A DNA stretch of 64,000 nt. Origin: Streptomyces sp. NRRL F-5727. Lineage in GTDB: Bacteria; Actinomycetota; Actinomycetes; Streptomycetales; Streptomycetaceae. The stretch spans positions 11,945 through 75,944 of the forward strand of contig NZ_JOGX01000028.1 of NCBI RefSeq assembly GCF_000719555.1, read 5' to 3'. This document shows positions 34,701-42,779 of the stretch, piece after piece. The position numbers and the translations under genes are program-made. The notes beneath the pieces are model-generated. The model did no database searches, was not told the DNA's origin, and worked only from the letters and a program-made list of their open reading frames with translations. The stretch's first letter is position 1, and each line of letters begins with the position of its first letter.

Positions 34701-35250
34701 GGAAGGCGCGGAGCGCGAAGTCCGAGCCGGCGTCCAGCGCGGCGGAGCCCTCTCGCTTCACGGCGCGGGCACCGTGCGCCATGACCGTGGTCACGGCCAC
34801 CCGCAGGTCCTCGCGCACCGCGGTCCGGAACCCGTCCACGAGGTACGCCTCCACCGCGGCCGAACCGCCGGACAGCGCCACACCGATGCTTTCGCGGGTC
34901 GCCCTGCCCGCCTTCACCAGGGACCGCGTGAGCGTGACCCTGTTGTCCTCCGCCCGGGCCACGGGCAGTTTCTCGCTGAGGAACGTCGTCACGTCCGCGG
35001 CGCTCCCCACCAGGGCCGCGGCAGCCGCGGCGCGGACGGCGCGGCCGCCCGTCCGGTACGCCCACACGACCCGGCCCCGCTCGGTGTCCGGCAGACCGGA
35101 GCCCGCGGGCAGGGGGGCGGCTCCGAGCCCCTCCGCCGCATACGCGGGGCGGGTGAGCACGGTGCACTCCGGGAGTGCGCAAGCCGCTGCCACCCCCGCG
35201 AAGGCGGCGAGCATCTGGCGTCTGCTGAACTGTCGTGAACGCTGAGCCAT
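31723..35250 (-). CDS. Tat-exported ALF-repeat, alanine-rich giant protein
   Basis: A 1175-residue protein. The N-terminus carries a twin-arginine signal (SRRQMLAAFAGVAAACAL) with possible AYA cleavage near residue 39. ALF repeats of about 40 residues occupy about 65-235, with motifs such as FLSGGQFTAQEEDERVRVTS and FLETGQYIARARDEETATI. A long alanine-rich coiled coil follows to about 560, then a second ALF block at about 600-790 and a second alanine-rich coil to about 960. The last 190 residues (from SCLTPFGRPIESGNG) form a distinct globular domain with two cysteines and many aromatics, and I cannot name it. GGGAG precedes the ATG. ALF repeats occur in actinobacterial polymorphic-toxin-like proteins. 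Confidence 0.88.
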   Translation of the reverse strand: MAQRSRQFSRRQMLAAFAGVAAACALPECTVLTRPAYAAEGLGAAPLPAGSGLPDTERGRVVWAYRTGGRAVRAAAAAALVGSAADVTTFLSEKLPVARAEDNRVTLTRSLVKAGRATRESIGVALSGGSAAVEAYLVDGFRTAVREDLRVAVTTVMAHGARAVKREGSAALDAGSDFALRAFLSGGQFTAQEEDERVRVTSILVTASPQVRLYAERALDDGSPRAIRWFLETGQYIARARDEETATIQQLVKVVEAEGQRAGRKTDEAVELSEQAVKSAENAKKAALEAKAEAEAAGADVQRSAAAANKAAQAARGAAAAAGTAVSASQTAQAASQRCVAAAQAAAAAAAAAGRAAARAYHAAIAASKDASMAEAARTAAQAATAMVQYVRTVAQKAGIAAMAAEAADAAGAAAAGSALNAAAAARASADAAVASGAAQSEAAVAQREAAVAEAAAARATQAAAKARSLAGQAAAAAHVAREAAESAADHAEKAAARALDAANHAGQAVDYANRSTEAANAAVEAANKAAAAVDKAREVEQAARAAETARLAEETAEAIEQAKLAKAAETDQLARYNRERTQEARLSAELLALIASAESALAGGRTAEAVAAGRRAAIQLVDRSGTWTRQAAEFALAGSDEDVAHWIEVDRLIALRQDNIENVVAMAAISTKNVALAAVDALKTEDHARIRTFLESGAIEAAKEDNRVEVTTVLADETTGTAVRRAAVAALEAGTARALHDFLHVERAKAVREDDEVAATTLLANGGPYVQAAAAIALEGDTHMLRQFVATTQYEFARIDHDHATHISAVRAMIAGAAKTAQEAQENAARASEAAALARDAAQKATEWAELAKGYAAAAKLSAEEARRNAEAAEGSAAAAARSAETARQAAAAARQASSVARSAATRAVRSATEAASHAANAAASAAAARQAALAAGASAAAAAQSALKAKELVLDAARQEAIQKALDNATTPIKPGTNGLPQGAESCLTPFGRPIESGNGTTPWELGWHWLTGTGPTSQCFGPNDDFTRIYRDHEHTREALAFFADRTRAGNYELGHTLKYDYSLGGFDGAWKYLQDYGTLTTAGLTGNLAYTFLGSHQVRMTPIRKNADGSVVWRYTAFNESDIESATHPPVVGYTDWWSNNVGSLVDRIVGDSGPMSPKTQVIEFDVTLGP

Positions 35251-35789
35251 CACGACTCCCTTCTGCTGCGGTGTGATCCCTGCCAGGACGTGCTCCCGGC
35301 CCGACGGACCTCGTGGTCGGCGGCCGCACCCGGTGTCGCGTCGGACCCCACTCACGGGTCCCGCGACGACGTGTCCTGCGGCGTGCCCGCCGGGTCACGC
35401 TTCGCTCCCTGGCGGCGATCACACTTTCGGCGTGCGGGCAGCACCGGGGGAAGGGGTGGGGGATGGCCGGAAGCGTCCCTGGCCCGATCGGGCCGGACGG
35501 GCTTCCCGTCCACACGCGCACCAGCTCCGGAGGGGGAGGCCGGCCGTCGGCCTGGACGCTTGCGGTCCAGGCCCCTTCAGGCCAGCGGGCCCGGCTTCCG
35601 CGGACGGGGTGACGCGGAAAGACTGGGGTGCGCCCGGTGGCACCGACGACACGGCTCACCGCCGGACCCGCACGCCACGAACCGCTTGCTCAGCCATACC
35701 CTTCCGGGATCACCATGCCTGTTCACCCCGCGGCGGACCGCCCGCCGCACCCCACGGCCGGCCGGGGCGATCCCGCCGAGCGGGCGGCC
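35251..35789. other. 539-bp gap upstream of the ALF-repeat gene
   Basis: This region separates the start of the ALF-repeat gene from the end of the TrmB/LuxR-type gene. No frame has convincing codon bias, and I see no RNA gene. It must contain the ALF promoter. Its length suggests extra regulatory sites, but I found no clear dyad. Confidence 0.45.
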
Positions 35790-36785
35790 TCAGCCCTCGC
35801 GCGCGGGCAGCCATCCGTGCTGCACCGCCCGGACACCCGCCTCGAACCGGCTGCGCGCGCCGAGGCGTTCCATGAGGTCGCTGGCGATCCGCCGGGCGGT
35901 ACGCGTGGACACCCCGAGCCGCTTGCCGATCGTCTCGTCCGTGTGCCCCTCGGAGAGCAGGGAGATGAGGGCGGCCTCCTGCGCGGTCAGGCCGTGGACG
36001 TCACGGACCGGGGTCTCCCCGAGCGGGAGCGCCGCGGCCCACACGCTCTCGTACAGCGCGCACAGCGCGGTCAGCGTTCCCTGCCCGGTCAGCACGACGG
36101 CACCGCCCGCGGTGTCCTCACTGCTCACGGGGATCACCGCGGTCGACCGGTCCACGATGATCAGACGGGTGGCCAGCGAGGCCGCGGTGCGGACCTCTCC
36201 GCCCAGCGAGGCCGTCCAGCGCGCGTACTCCACGGTCGGCCGATGGTGGCGGACGCTGTCCAGGTACACGACCCTGGTCCGCACCCCGCGCCCCAGCAGC
36301 TCGGCGTCCAGGGGGCGCGACGCGGCGATGTTCTCCTCCGTCTGCGGGCCTCCGGGGGCGAAGGTCATGACCTCGTGGCGGACTTCACGGGTCAGCCGGG
36401 CGAGGCGGTCCCGGATCTGGTCCAGGCCGATCAGCTGCTCGACTCCGGGGCTGGCGCCGGCCGGCCGCAGGTCGGCGTACTCGGAGATCAACTGGGCGGC
36501 CGCGGCGCGGGATGCCTCCAGCCGCTGCTGCTGGGCGGCGATCTGGGCCTGCTGGCGGGCCATCAGGACTTCCATCCCGAGATCGGGGGAGACCGCGCGC
36601 AGGCCGCCGCTGTCGGCGGAGGGCCGGACGAGGGCGAGCTCGCTGAGGACGTCGAGTCCGTCACGTACCTGCTGTTCCGTCGCGCCGACGCGGGCGGCCA
36701 GCGCCGCCACCCCGCCCCGCGGATCGGCCAGCATCGCCCGGTAGACGGCTTCCGCCATCGTGTCGAGACCCAGCGCAGACAGCAT
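35790..36785 (-). CDS. TrmB/LuxR-type helix-turn-helix regulator
   Basis: A 331-residue regulator. The N-terminal TrmB-like winged helix (LGLDTMAEAVYRAMLADPRGGVAALAARVGATEQQV, about 3-60) is followed by a short coiled coil rich in Gln/Ala. A phospholipase-D-like sensor region (VRHEVMTFAPGGPQ, RVVYLDSVRHH, RLIIVDRSTAVIPV) comes next. The end is a LuxR-type HTH (LTAQEAALISLLSEGHTDETIGKRLGVSTRTARRIASDLMERLGARSRFEA). The gene at 44343 is a paralogue with the same layout. The gene is divergent from a small IDGQ-repeat protein and near a secreted peptide, so it may sense an extracellular product of this region. Confidence 0.85.
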   Translation of the reverse strand: MLSALGLDTMAEAVYRAMLADPRGGVAALAARVGATEQQVRDGLDVLSELALVRPSADSGGLRAVSPDLGMEVLMARQQAQIAAQQQRLEASRAAAAQLISEYADLRPAGASPGVEQLIGLDQIRDRLARLTREVRHEVMTFAPGGPQTEENIAASRPLDAELLGRGVRTRVVYLDSVRHHRPTVEYARWTASLGGEVRTAASLATRLIIVDRSTAVIPVSSEDTAGGAVVLTGQGTLTALCALYESVWAAALPLGETPVRDVHGLTAQEAALISLLSEGHTDETIGKRLGVSTRTARRIASDLMERLGARSRFEAGVRAVQHGWLPAREG

Positions 36786-36864
36786 GTGTTTCCCCCGGAC
36801 GTGCTCGTCTCCCACCCAAAAGGATCATCATATGCCCGCAGCGGGAGGGCGGAAGGAAGGGGTC

Positions 36865-37221
36865 ATGTACCTCGTTCACGCGCACTTGCGACCGCCGGAC
36901 CGGGGTGGCGAACTCCCGCCCGACGTGCGCGCCCTCGTCTACGGGTGCGCCCGGCCCGAGGACGGCGTGGAGCACGTCAGCGTGCACGGTGCGCCGTCCT
37001 CGGCACCGGTCATCGGCCTCTTCCTCCTGGCCGACTCGCTGGCCCGGGCGGAAGCGAGCACGGCGGCCGTCTGCGCCCGGCTGCTGGAGAGCCGCCCCGA
37101 GTTGTCGGGCTGGACCCTGCTGCGCGCGGAAGCCCCGCTCATCCCCATCGACGGACAGCTCGACGAACAGATCGACGGGCAGATCGACGGACAGCTCGAC
37201 GGACAGCTCGACGAACAGTGA
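36865..37221 (+). CDS. small protein with C-terminal (I/L)D(G/E)Q tetrapeptide repeat
   Basis: A 118-residue protein of unknown family. The N-terminal 90 residues (MYLVHAHLRPPDRGGELPPDVRAL...VSVHGAPSSAPVIGLFLLADSLARAEASTAAVCARLL) look like a compact alpha/beta domain. The last 24 residues are six copies of (I/L)-D-(G/E)-Q. There is no signal peptide. Two starts are possible: the ATG at 36865 (GGAAGG upstream) and the ATG at 36832 (AAAGGA upstream). It is divergent from the TrmB/LuxR-type gene and 211 bp ahead of a secreted-peptide gene, so the three may be functionally linked. Confidence 0.7.
   Translation: MYLVHAHLRPPDRGGELPPDVRALVYGCARPEDGVEHVSVHGAPSSAPVIGLFLLADSLARAEASTAAVCARLLESRPELSGWTLLRAEAPLIPIDGQLDEQIDGQIDGQLDGQLDEQ
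37147..37218 (+). repeat. 12-bp in-frame tandem repeat, six copies
   Basis: Six near-identical 12-base units of the type atcgacggacag/ctcgacgaacag run in frame up to the stop codon and encode the IDGQ repeat. Copies differ at one to three bases, so the array has been kept by selection or has expanded recently. It is a likely length-variable site. Confidence 0.9.
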
Positions 37222-37432
37222 GAGCCGCCCCCGCGTCGGGTGGACACAAACGGCCGCTGCCGTTTCCGTCCACGCGCCGGCTCTTCCGCCCCCGCCGGCC
37301 CGCGGCGAGAGTGGTTCCCGCCGGGACGGAGAGCACTCCCGAAGGCACCGGACCGGATCGTGCCACCGCGGGGCGCGACCGGTGCCGGACACCCTCCGAC
37401 CCACCGTCGACACCCAGGAAACGGAAGAACCC

Positions 37433-37579
37433 ATGTCTCTCCTGCGCATCACCGCCCAGGCCGCCGCGGTCCTCGCCCTCGCCCTCGCCGCCCCGCTGTG
37501 CGCCGCCTCGACGGCGGCCGCCGCGCCCGTCCCGTCCGTCCCCGTCACCACGGCTCAGGACAACATGGGCTGGCAGTAG
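37433..37579 (+). CDS. 48-residue secreted peptide
   Basis: A 48-residue reading frame starts at ATG 37433 with GGAAGAA upstream. It is a clear signal peptide (RITAQAAAVLALALAAPLCAAST) with an AAA-AP cleavage site near residue 31. The mature peptide would be about 17 residues, APVPSVPVTTAQDNMGWQ or slightly shorter. The acidic/aromatic end DNMGWQ looks specific and could be recognised by a receptor. It lies downstream of the IDGQ-repeat gene on the same strand. I do not recognise a named family. A peptide signal or envelope-active peptide is possible. Confidence 0.65.
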   Translation: MSLLRITAQAAAVLALALAAPLCAASTAAAAPVPSVPVTTAQDNMGWQ

Positions 37580-37615
37580 GACGGACGAGGACGGGGCCGA
37601 CCGCGTCGCGGGCCG

Positions 37616-38008
37616 TCAGACGGGGTGCTCCGCGCGGGCGCGGGGACCGGAGAGCAGCGGCGGGGCGGGCAGCGGGCGCAGCGCGGGCTCGGGACGCAGC
37701 AGGTCGTCGAGGCCGGTGAGCCGGACCAGGCGGAGGATCCACGGCTGGTCGCAGACGAGCTGCCAGTGCGCCCCGCGGTCGCGGGCGCCGCGGGCGCAGT
37801 GGGCGAGCAGGCCGAGGCCGGTGGCGTCGCAGAAGGCGAGCGGGCGGATGTCGACGGCGAGCGCGTCGGCCTCGCGGACGAGGGCATCGAGTTCGGGCCG
37901 CAGGTGGCGGACGAGGACGAGGTCCAGTTCGCCGCTGAGGACGGCGACGGTCAGGGCGCCGGCCGAGCGGACGGTGAGGTACGGGTCGTGACGGGGGATC
38001 AGCTGCAT
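37616..38008 (-). CDS. STAS domain (anti-sigma factor antagonist-like) protein
   Basis: A 130-residue STAS protein. The central loop that holds the phosphorylated Ser in SpoIIAA/RsbV (D-S-T/S-G-L-G) reads FCDATGLGLL, so that Ser is Ala, and only the next Thr could be modified. The fold is otherwise regular (LTVAVLSGELDLVLVRHLRPELDAL at the start, WQLVCDQPWILRLVRLTGLDDLL at the end). It would bind an anti-sigma kinase. Without the Ser it may be permanently active or scaffold-like. The C-terminal 25 residues are Pro-rich. No anti-sigma gene is adjacent. Confidence 0.85.
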   Translation of the reverse strand: MQLIPRHDPYLTVRSAGALTVAVLSGELDLVLVRHLRPELDALVREADALAVDIRPLAFCDATGLGLLAHCARGARDRGAHWQLVCDQPWILRLVRLTGLDDLLRPEPALRPLPAPPLLSGPRARAEHPV

Positions 38009-38328
38009 CGGACGCTCCCCAGGTGGGTCCAGGTGTCAGGTCGAGCGTGGCCGGAGCTTCGGCGGGAGGGACGTTTCGCCTCGACCTCAGTCACCTGATC
38101 CGGTGAATACGCGTCCAAAGGTTTGTCGGACGACCGTACGGAGGGGTCAGGGGCCCTGCTCGCGGAGGAGCGTCCGGGTGCGCGGGGCGAGCAGGGCCTC
38201 GAACCGGAAGGCGGGATCGGCCGGCCGCTCGCCGAGCGGCGCGTCCGGCCGGCGGAGCCGGCGGCGGACGGTCTGCCGAACGGGGACGGCCCGCCCCCTC
38301 GTGGGAGGGGGCGGGCCGTCCCGCCCGG
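38009..38328. other. 320-bp gap with a possible coding remnant and the rox terminator
   Basis: Apart from the rox terminator, the minus strand from about 38260 to 38147 reads APLGERPADPAFRFEALL then APRTRTLLREQGP and a TGA, with the strong G/C third-position bias of real genes but no start codon. It may be the end of a deleted gene. I cannot assign it to a family. Confidence 0.3.
38283..38322 (-). terminator. 18-bp perfect stem-loop terminator of rox
   Basis: The arms 38283-38300 and 38305-38322 pair over 18 bp without mismatch around a GTGG loop. It starts 6 bp after the rox stop codon on the minus strand. Confidence 0.85.
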
Positions 38329-39795
<1,467 letters not shown>

Positions 39796-39819
39796 TCAGC
39801 CGCCGATTCTGCGTCATCC

Positions 39820-39844
39820 GGGGGGCCTTGCCGCAAGGCCCCCC
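39820..39844. promoter_or_regulatory. rifamycin-associated element (RAE)
   Basis: A perfect 12-bp inverted repeat with a one-base centre. On the rox strand its core reads GGGCCTTGCGGCAAGGCCC, one base different from the 19-bp RAE (GGGGCTTGCGGCAAGGCCC) that precedes rifamycin-inactivating genes in actinomycetes. It sits 52 bp before the rox ATG. TATAGC on the rox strand (39854-39849) could be the -10, which would put the element at the transcription start. Confidence 0.85.
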
Positions 39845-39888
39845 GTGCGCTATACGTTGAAGAGGGCGAGGGAACGCCGGATCGCCGC

Positions 39889-40461
39889 TCAGCGCAGGTC
39901 GAGCCGCATGAGGATCCGGGGGTGTCCGGCGAGCACCGAGGTGGTGTCGGCGGCCTTCACGAAGCCGGCCCGTTCGAAGTTCTTCCGCAGCCCCGCGTAC
40001 GCCATCGTCATGTCCACCCGGGCGTCGCCGTTGTCCAGCGGGTACGCCTCCACCGCCGGCGCCCCGTGCGCGCGGGCGAACTCGACGGCGCCCGCGATGA
40101 GGGCGTGGCTGACGCCCTGCTTGCGGTGGCCCGGGCGGACCCGGATGCACCAGAGCGACCAGACCGGCAGCTCGTCGACGTGCGGGATCTTCCGGTTGCG
40201 GGCGAAGGTGGTCTCCGCGCGCGGGGCCACGGCCGCCCAGCCGGCCGGTTCTCCGTCGTCGTAGGCGAGGACGCCCGGAGGGGGCTCCTGGGCGCACAGG
40301 CCGGCCACGTACTCGCCCCTGGCCGGTTCGCGCAGTTCGTTGTTGAGCTTGGACGGGATCCGGTAGCTCAGGCAGAAACACACGTTGGCGGTGGGCGACT
40401 TGGGGCCGATCACCGCACGGACGTCCTCGTAGACGGAGGCCGGACGCACTTCGATGGTCAT
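39889..40461 (-). CDS. GNAT family N-acetyltransferase
   Basis: A 190-residue acetyltransferase. Motif A is SLWCIRVRPGHRKQGVSHALIAGAVEFARAHG and the C-terminal region is LRKNFERAGFVKAADT. An unusual cysteine-rich start (SPTANVCFCLSYRIP) precedes it. GTGGAGGC gives a good ribosome site before the ATG at 40461. It lies directly upstream of the rox promoter but ends before the RAE, so it is probably not part of the rifamycin response. The substrate is unknown. Confidence 0.83.
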   Translation of the reverse strand: MTIEVRPASVYEDVRAVIGPKSPTANVCFCLSYRIPSKLNNELREPARGEYVAGLCAQEPPPGVLAYDDGEPAGWAAVAPRAETTFARNRKIPHVDELPVWSLWCIRVRPGHRKQGVSHALIAGAVEFARAHGAPAVEAYPLDNGDARVDMTMAYAGLRKNFERAGFVKAADTTSVLAGHPRILMRLDLR

Positions 40462-40538
40462 GCCTCCACCCTGACACGGGCGGCGCCCGCCGCGCACGGT
40501 CGCGGCGCACTGCTCCGTACGGGGGACGGGCCCGCGGC

Positions 40539-40745
40539 TCAGACGCGCAGTTCCCGCGCCTCGAAGCGGCCCTCGCCGAGGGCCAGGACGAAGGTGACCT
40601 GTTGTCCCTCGGAGAGGGCGCGGACGCCGTCCTCGACGTCCGCCGCCCGGAAGTAGACGGGTTCCTCGGACCCGACGGGCAGCACGAACCCGTAGCCGGC
40701 GCGGCGGTTGAAGGACTGCACGAATCCGGTGGTGCGGTTGTCCAC
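40539..40745 (-). CDS. cold-shock domain protein
   Basis: A 68-residue single cold-shock domain. The RNP1-like strand is AGYGFVLP (usual KGFGFI) and RNP2 is VYFRAADV (usual VFVHFSAI), both recognisable but divergent. The start TTGFVQSFNRRAGYG follows the family pattern. It should bind single-stranded RNA or DNA. GAAGGAGGTC before the GTG at 40745 is an almost perfect ribosome site, so it is translated strongly. It stands alone between two minus-strand genes. Confidence 0.85.
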   Translation of the reverse strand: MDNRTTGFVQSFNRRAGYGFVLPVGSEEPVYFRAADVEDGVRALSEGQQVTFVLALGEGRFEARELRV

Positions 40746-40839
40746 GGCGACCTCCTTCGCTCCGGGCGCGCAGGGCGCCCCACCGGATCTGTACCCCGTG
40801 CGAAACGCCCCCGCCAGCCGGGACGGGCCCGGAGGACCG

Positions 40840-40891
40840 CCTCGGAAGACGTCCTCGGACGACGGCCTCGGACGACGGCCTCAGAAGACGG
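40840..40891. repeat. 13-bp tandem repeat, four copies
   Basis: Four 13-base units (CCTCGGAAGACGT, two exact copies of CCTCGGACGACGG, CCTCAGAAGACGG) run from the intergenic region into the glutaminase stop codon at 40881-40883. They could act as a regulatory array or as a replication-slippage site. Confidence 0.8.
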
Positions 40892-41798
40892 AGAGGCCGG
40901 TGATGGTGGTGAAGCGGTCGAGGGCGGCGACCCCGGCGACCGAGTTGCCCCGCTCGTCGAGGCCCGGGCTCCACACGCACAGGGTGCAGCGGCCGGGCAC
41001 GACGGCGATGATGCCGCCGCCGACCCCGCTCTTGCCGGGGAGGCCCACCCGGTAGGCGAAGTCGCCGGCGGCGTCGTAGGTGCCGCAGGTGAGCATGACG
41101 GCGTTGATCTGCTTGGCCTGGCTGCGGGTGAGCAGCCGGCTGCCGTCGGCGCGGATGCCGTGCCGGGCGAGGAAGCCGGTGGCGACGGCGAGGTCGGCGC
41201 AGGACGCCTCGACCGAGCACTGCCGGAAGTACTCGCGCAGCAGCGTGGGAACGGGCGTGGTGATGTTGCCGTACGAGGCCATGAAGTGGGCGAGGGCCGC
41301 GTTGCGGTCGCCGTGCTCGGTCTCGGAGGCGGCCACGTCCCGGTCGAAGTCGAGGTCGTGGTTGCCGCTCTCGGCGCGCAGGAGGTCGCGCAGCGCCCCG
41401 GAGGCGTCGCCGGTGAGCCGGTGCAGCCGGTCGGTGACGACGAGCGCGCCGGCGTTGATGAACGGGTTGCGGGGGATGCCCCGCTCGTACTCCAGCTGCA
41501 CGAGGGAGTTGAAGGGGTTGCCGGAGGGTTCGCGGCCCACGTGCTCCCACAGCTCGTCGCCCTCCTTGGCGAGGGCGAGCGCGAGGCTGAAGACCTTGGT
41601 GACGGACTGGGTGGAGAAGGGGCGCTGCCACTCCCCCACGCCGTACACGCTGCCGTCCAGCTCGGCGACGGCCATCCCGAAGCGGTGCGGGTCGCCGGCG
41701 GCGAGCGCCGGGATGTAGTCGGCCGGGCGACCCCGGCCGACGAGGCCCTCGATCTCCTCGGCGACGCGTTCGAGGACGGGCAGGAACGACTGCATCAT
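40881..41798 (-). CDS. glsA: glutaminase A
   Basis: A 305-residue serine-dependent glutaminase that converts glutamine to glutamate and ammonia. The catalytic S-x-x-K is in FSTQSVTKVFSLALAL. Other family blocks are GREPSGNPFNSLVQLE, RNPFINAGALVV, FMASYGNI, TRSQAKQINAVMLTCGTYDAAGDFAYRVGLPGKSGVGGGI and the C-terminal GNSVAG. The start is one of two adjacent ATGs (41798 or 41795). No Shine-Dalgarno is seen. It is divergent from an N-formylglutamate amidohydrolase gene whose product also makes glutamate, so the two may serve one purpose. Confidence 0.93.
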   Translation of the reverse strand: MMQSFLPVLERVAEEIEGLVGRGRPADYIPALAAGDPHRFGMAVAELDGSVYGVGEWQRPFSTQSVTKVFSLALALAKEGDELWEHVGREPSGNPFNSLVQLEYERGIPRNPFINAGALVVTDRLHRLTGDASGALRDLLRAESGNHDLDFDRDVAASETEHGDRNAALAHFMASYGNITTPVPTLLREYFRQCSVEASCADLAVATGFLARHGIRADGSRLLTRSQAKQINAVMLTCGTYDAAGDFAYRVGLPGKSGVGGGIIAVVPGRCTLCVWSPGLDERGNSVAGVAALDRFTTITGLSVF

Positions 41799-41923
41799 GA
41801 TCGTATTGTGCCGCTTCCGGCGGGGAGTCGTCCGGCGGCCCGGTCGTGGTCGCCGCCGGCCCGGGGTGTCATGATCATCGGATCGCCCCACCGGCCCCGG
41901 TCCAGCAGCAGGGAGAGAACGCC

Positions 41924-42763
41924 GTGCCCGAGAGTCCCGTGTCCGAGCGTCCCGTGCCCGACACCGCCGCCTCCCCCTTCCGGCTCCACCCGGGGGCCGC
42001 CGACTCGCCGGTCCTCCTCCACGTCCCGCACTCCGCGCGGGAGATACCGGCCGCGGTGCGGGCCGGCATCGTCCTCGACGACCCCGCGCTCGGCCGCGAG
42101 CTGGACCACATCACCGACGCCCACACCGCGGAGATCGCCGCCCGCGCCGCCACGGCGGCGGGCCGGACGCCCTGGCGGTTCGTGAACGGCCTCTCCCGGC
42201 TCGTGGTGGACCCCGAGCGGTTCCCCGACGAGCGGGAGGAGATGCTCGCCGTCGGCATGGGCGCGGTGTACACGCGGACCACCCACGGCGAGGAGCTGCG
42301 GCCGGTGGGGTTCGACGGACGGCCGCTGGTCGAGCGCTACTTCGAGCCGTACGCGCGGGCCATGACCGAGGCGGTCGACGGCCGGCTCGCCGCGACCGGA
42401 CGGGCGGTGGTCGTCGACGTCCACTCGTACCCGACCCGGGCCCTGCCGTACGAGCTGCACGGCGAGGGCCCGCGGCCGCCCGTCTGCCTGGGCACGGATC
42501 CCTTCCACACCCCGGGGTGGCTCCTGGACGCGGCCCGGGAGGCGTTCGCAGGGTTCGGCGGCACGGGGATCGACAGCCCCTTCGCGGGGACCTACGTGCC
42601 GCTGCGGCACTACGGGCGGGACCCGGAGGTCGGCGCCCTGATGGTGGAGATCCGCCGGGACGTGTACATGGCCGAGCCGGGCGGCGCGGCCGGTCCCGGG
42701 CTCGGCGCCCTCGCGGACGCCCTGGCCGTGCTCGTCGACCGGGTGTCCGCGCGGGTCGCGTGA
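41924..42763 (+). CDS. N-formylglutamate amidohydrolase
   Basis: A 279-residue zinc hydrolase of the FGase (PF05013) family. The opening block VLLHVPHSAREIP and the central metal-binding VVVDVHSYP are present, together with GLSRLVVDPERFPDE and a C-terminal PLRHYGRDPEVGALMVEIRRDVYM. It removes formate from N-formylglutamate, the last step of one histidine degradation route. GGGAGAG precedes the GTG at 41924. No hut genes are adjacent, and a general N-formyl amino-acid role is possible. Confidence 0.9.
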   Translation: MPESPVSERPVPDTAASPFRLHPGAADSPVLLHVPHSAREIPAAVRAGIVLDDPALGRELDHITDAHTAEIAARAATAAGRTPWRFVNGLSRLVVDPERFPDEREEMLAVGMGAVYTRTTHGEELRPVGFDGRPLVERYFEPYARAMTEAVDGRLAATGRAVVVDVHSYPTRALPYELHGEGPRPPVCLGTDPFHTPGWLLDAAREAFAGFGGTGIDSPFAGTYVPLRHYGRDPEVGALMVEIRRDVYMAEPGGAAGPGLGALADALAVLVDRVSARVA

Positions 42764-42779
42764 GGTCCGCCGTGGGGTC

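Noticed and set aside
35251..35789. Small reading frames in the gap before the ALF gene
   Set aside because: None shows strong third-position bias, a ribosome site or a recognisable domain.
40840..40891. CRISPR-like repeat array
   Set aside because: The 13-bp units are contiguous without spacers and no cas gene is present.
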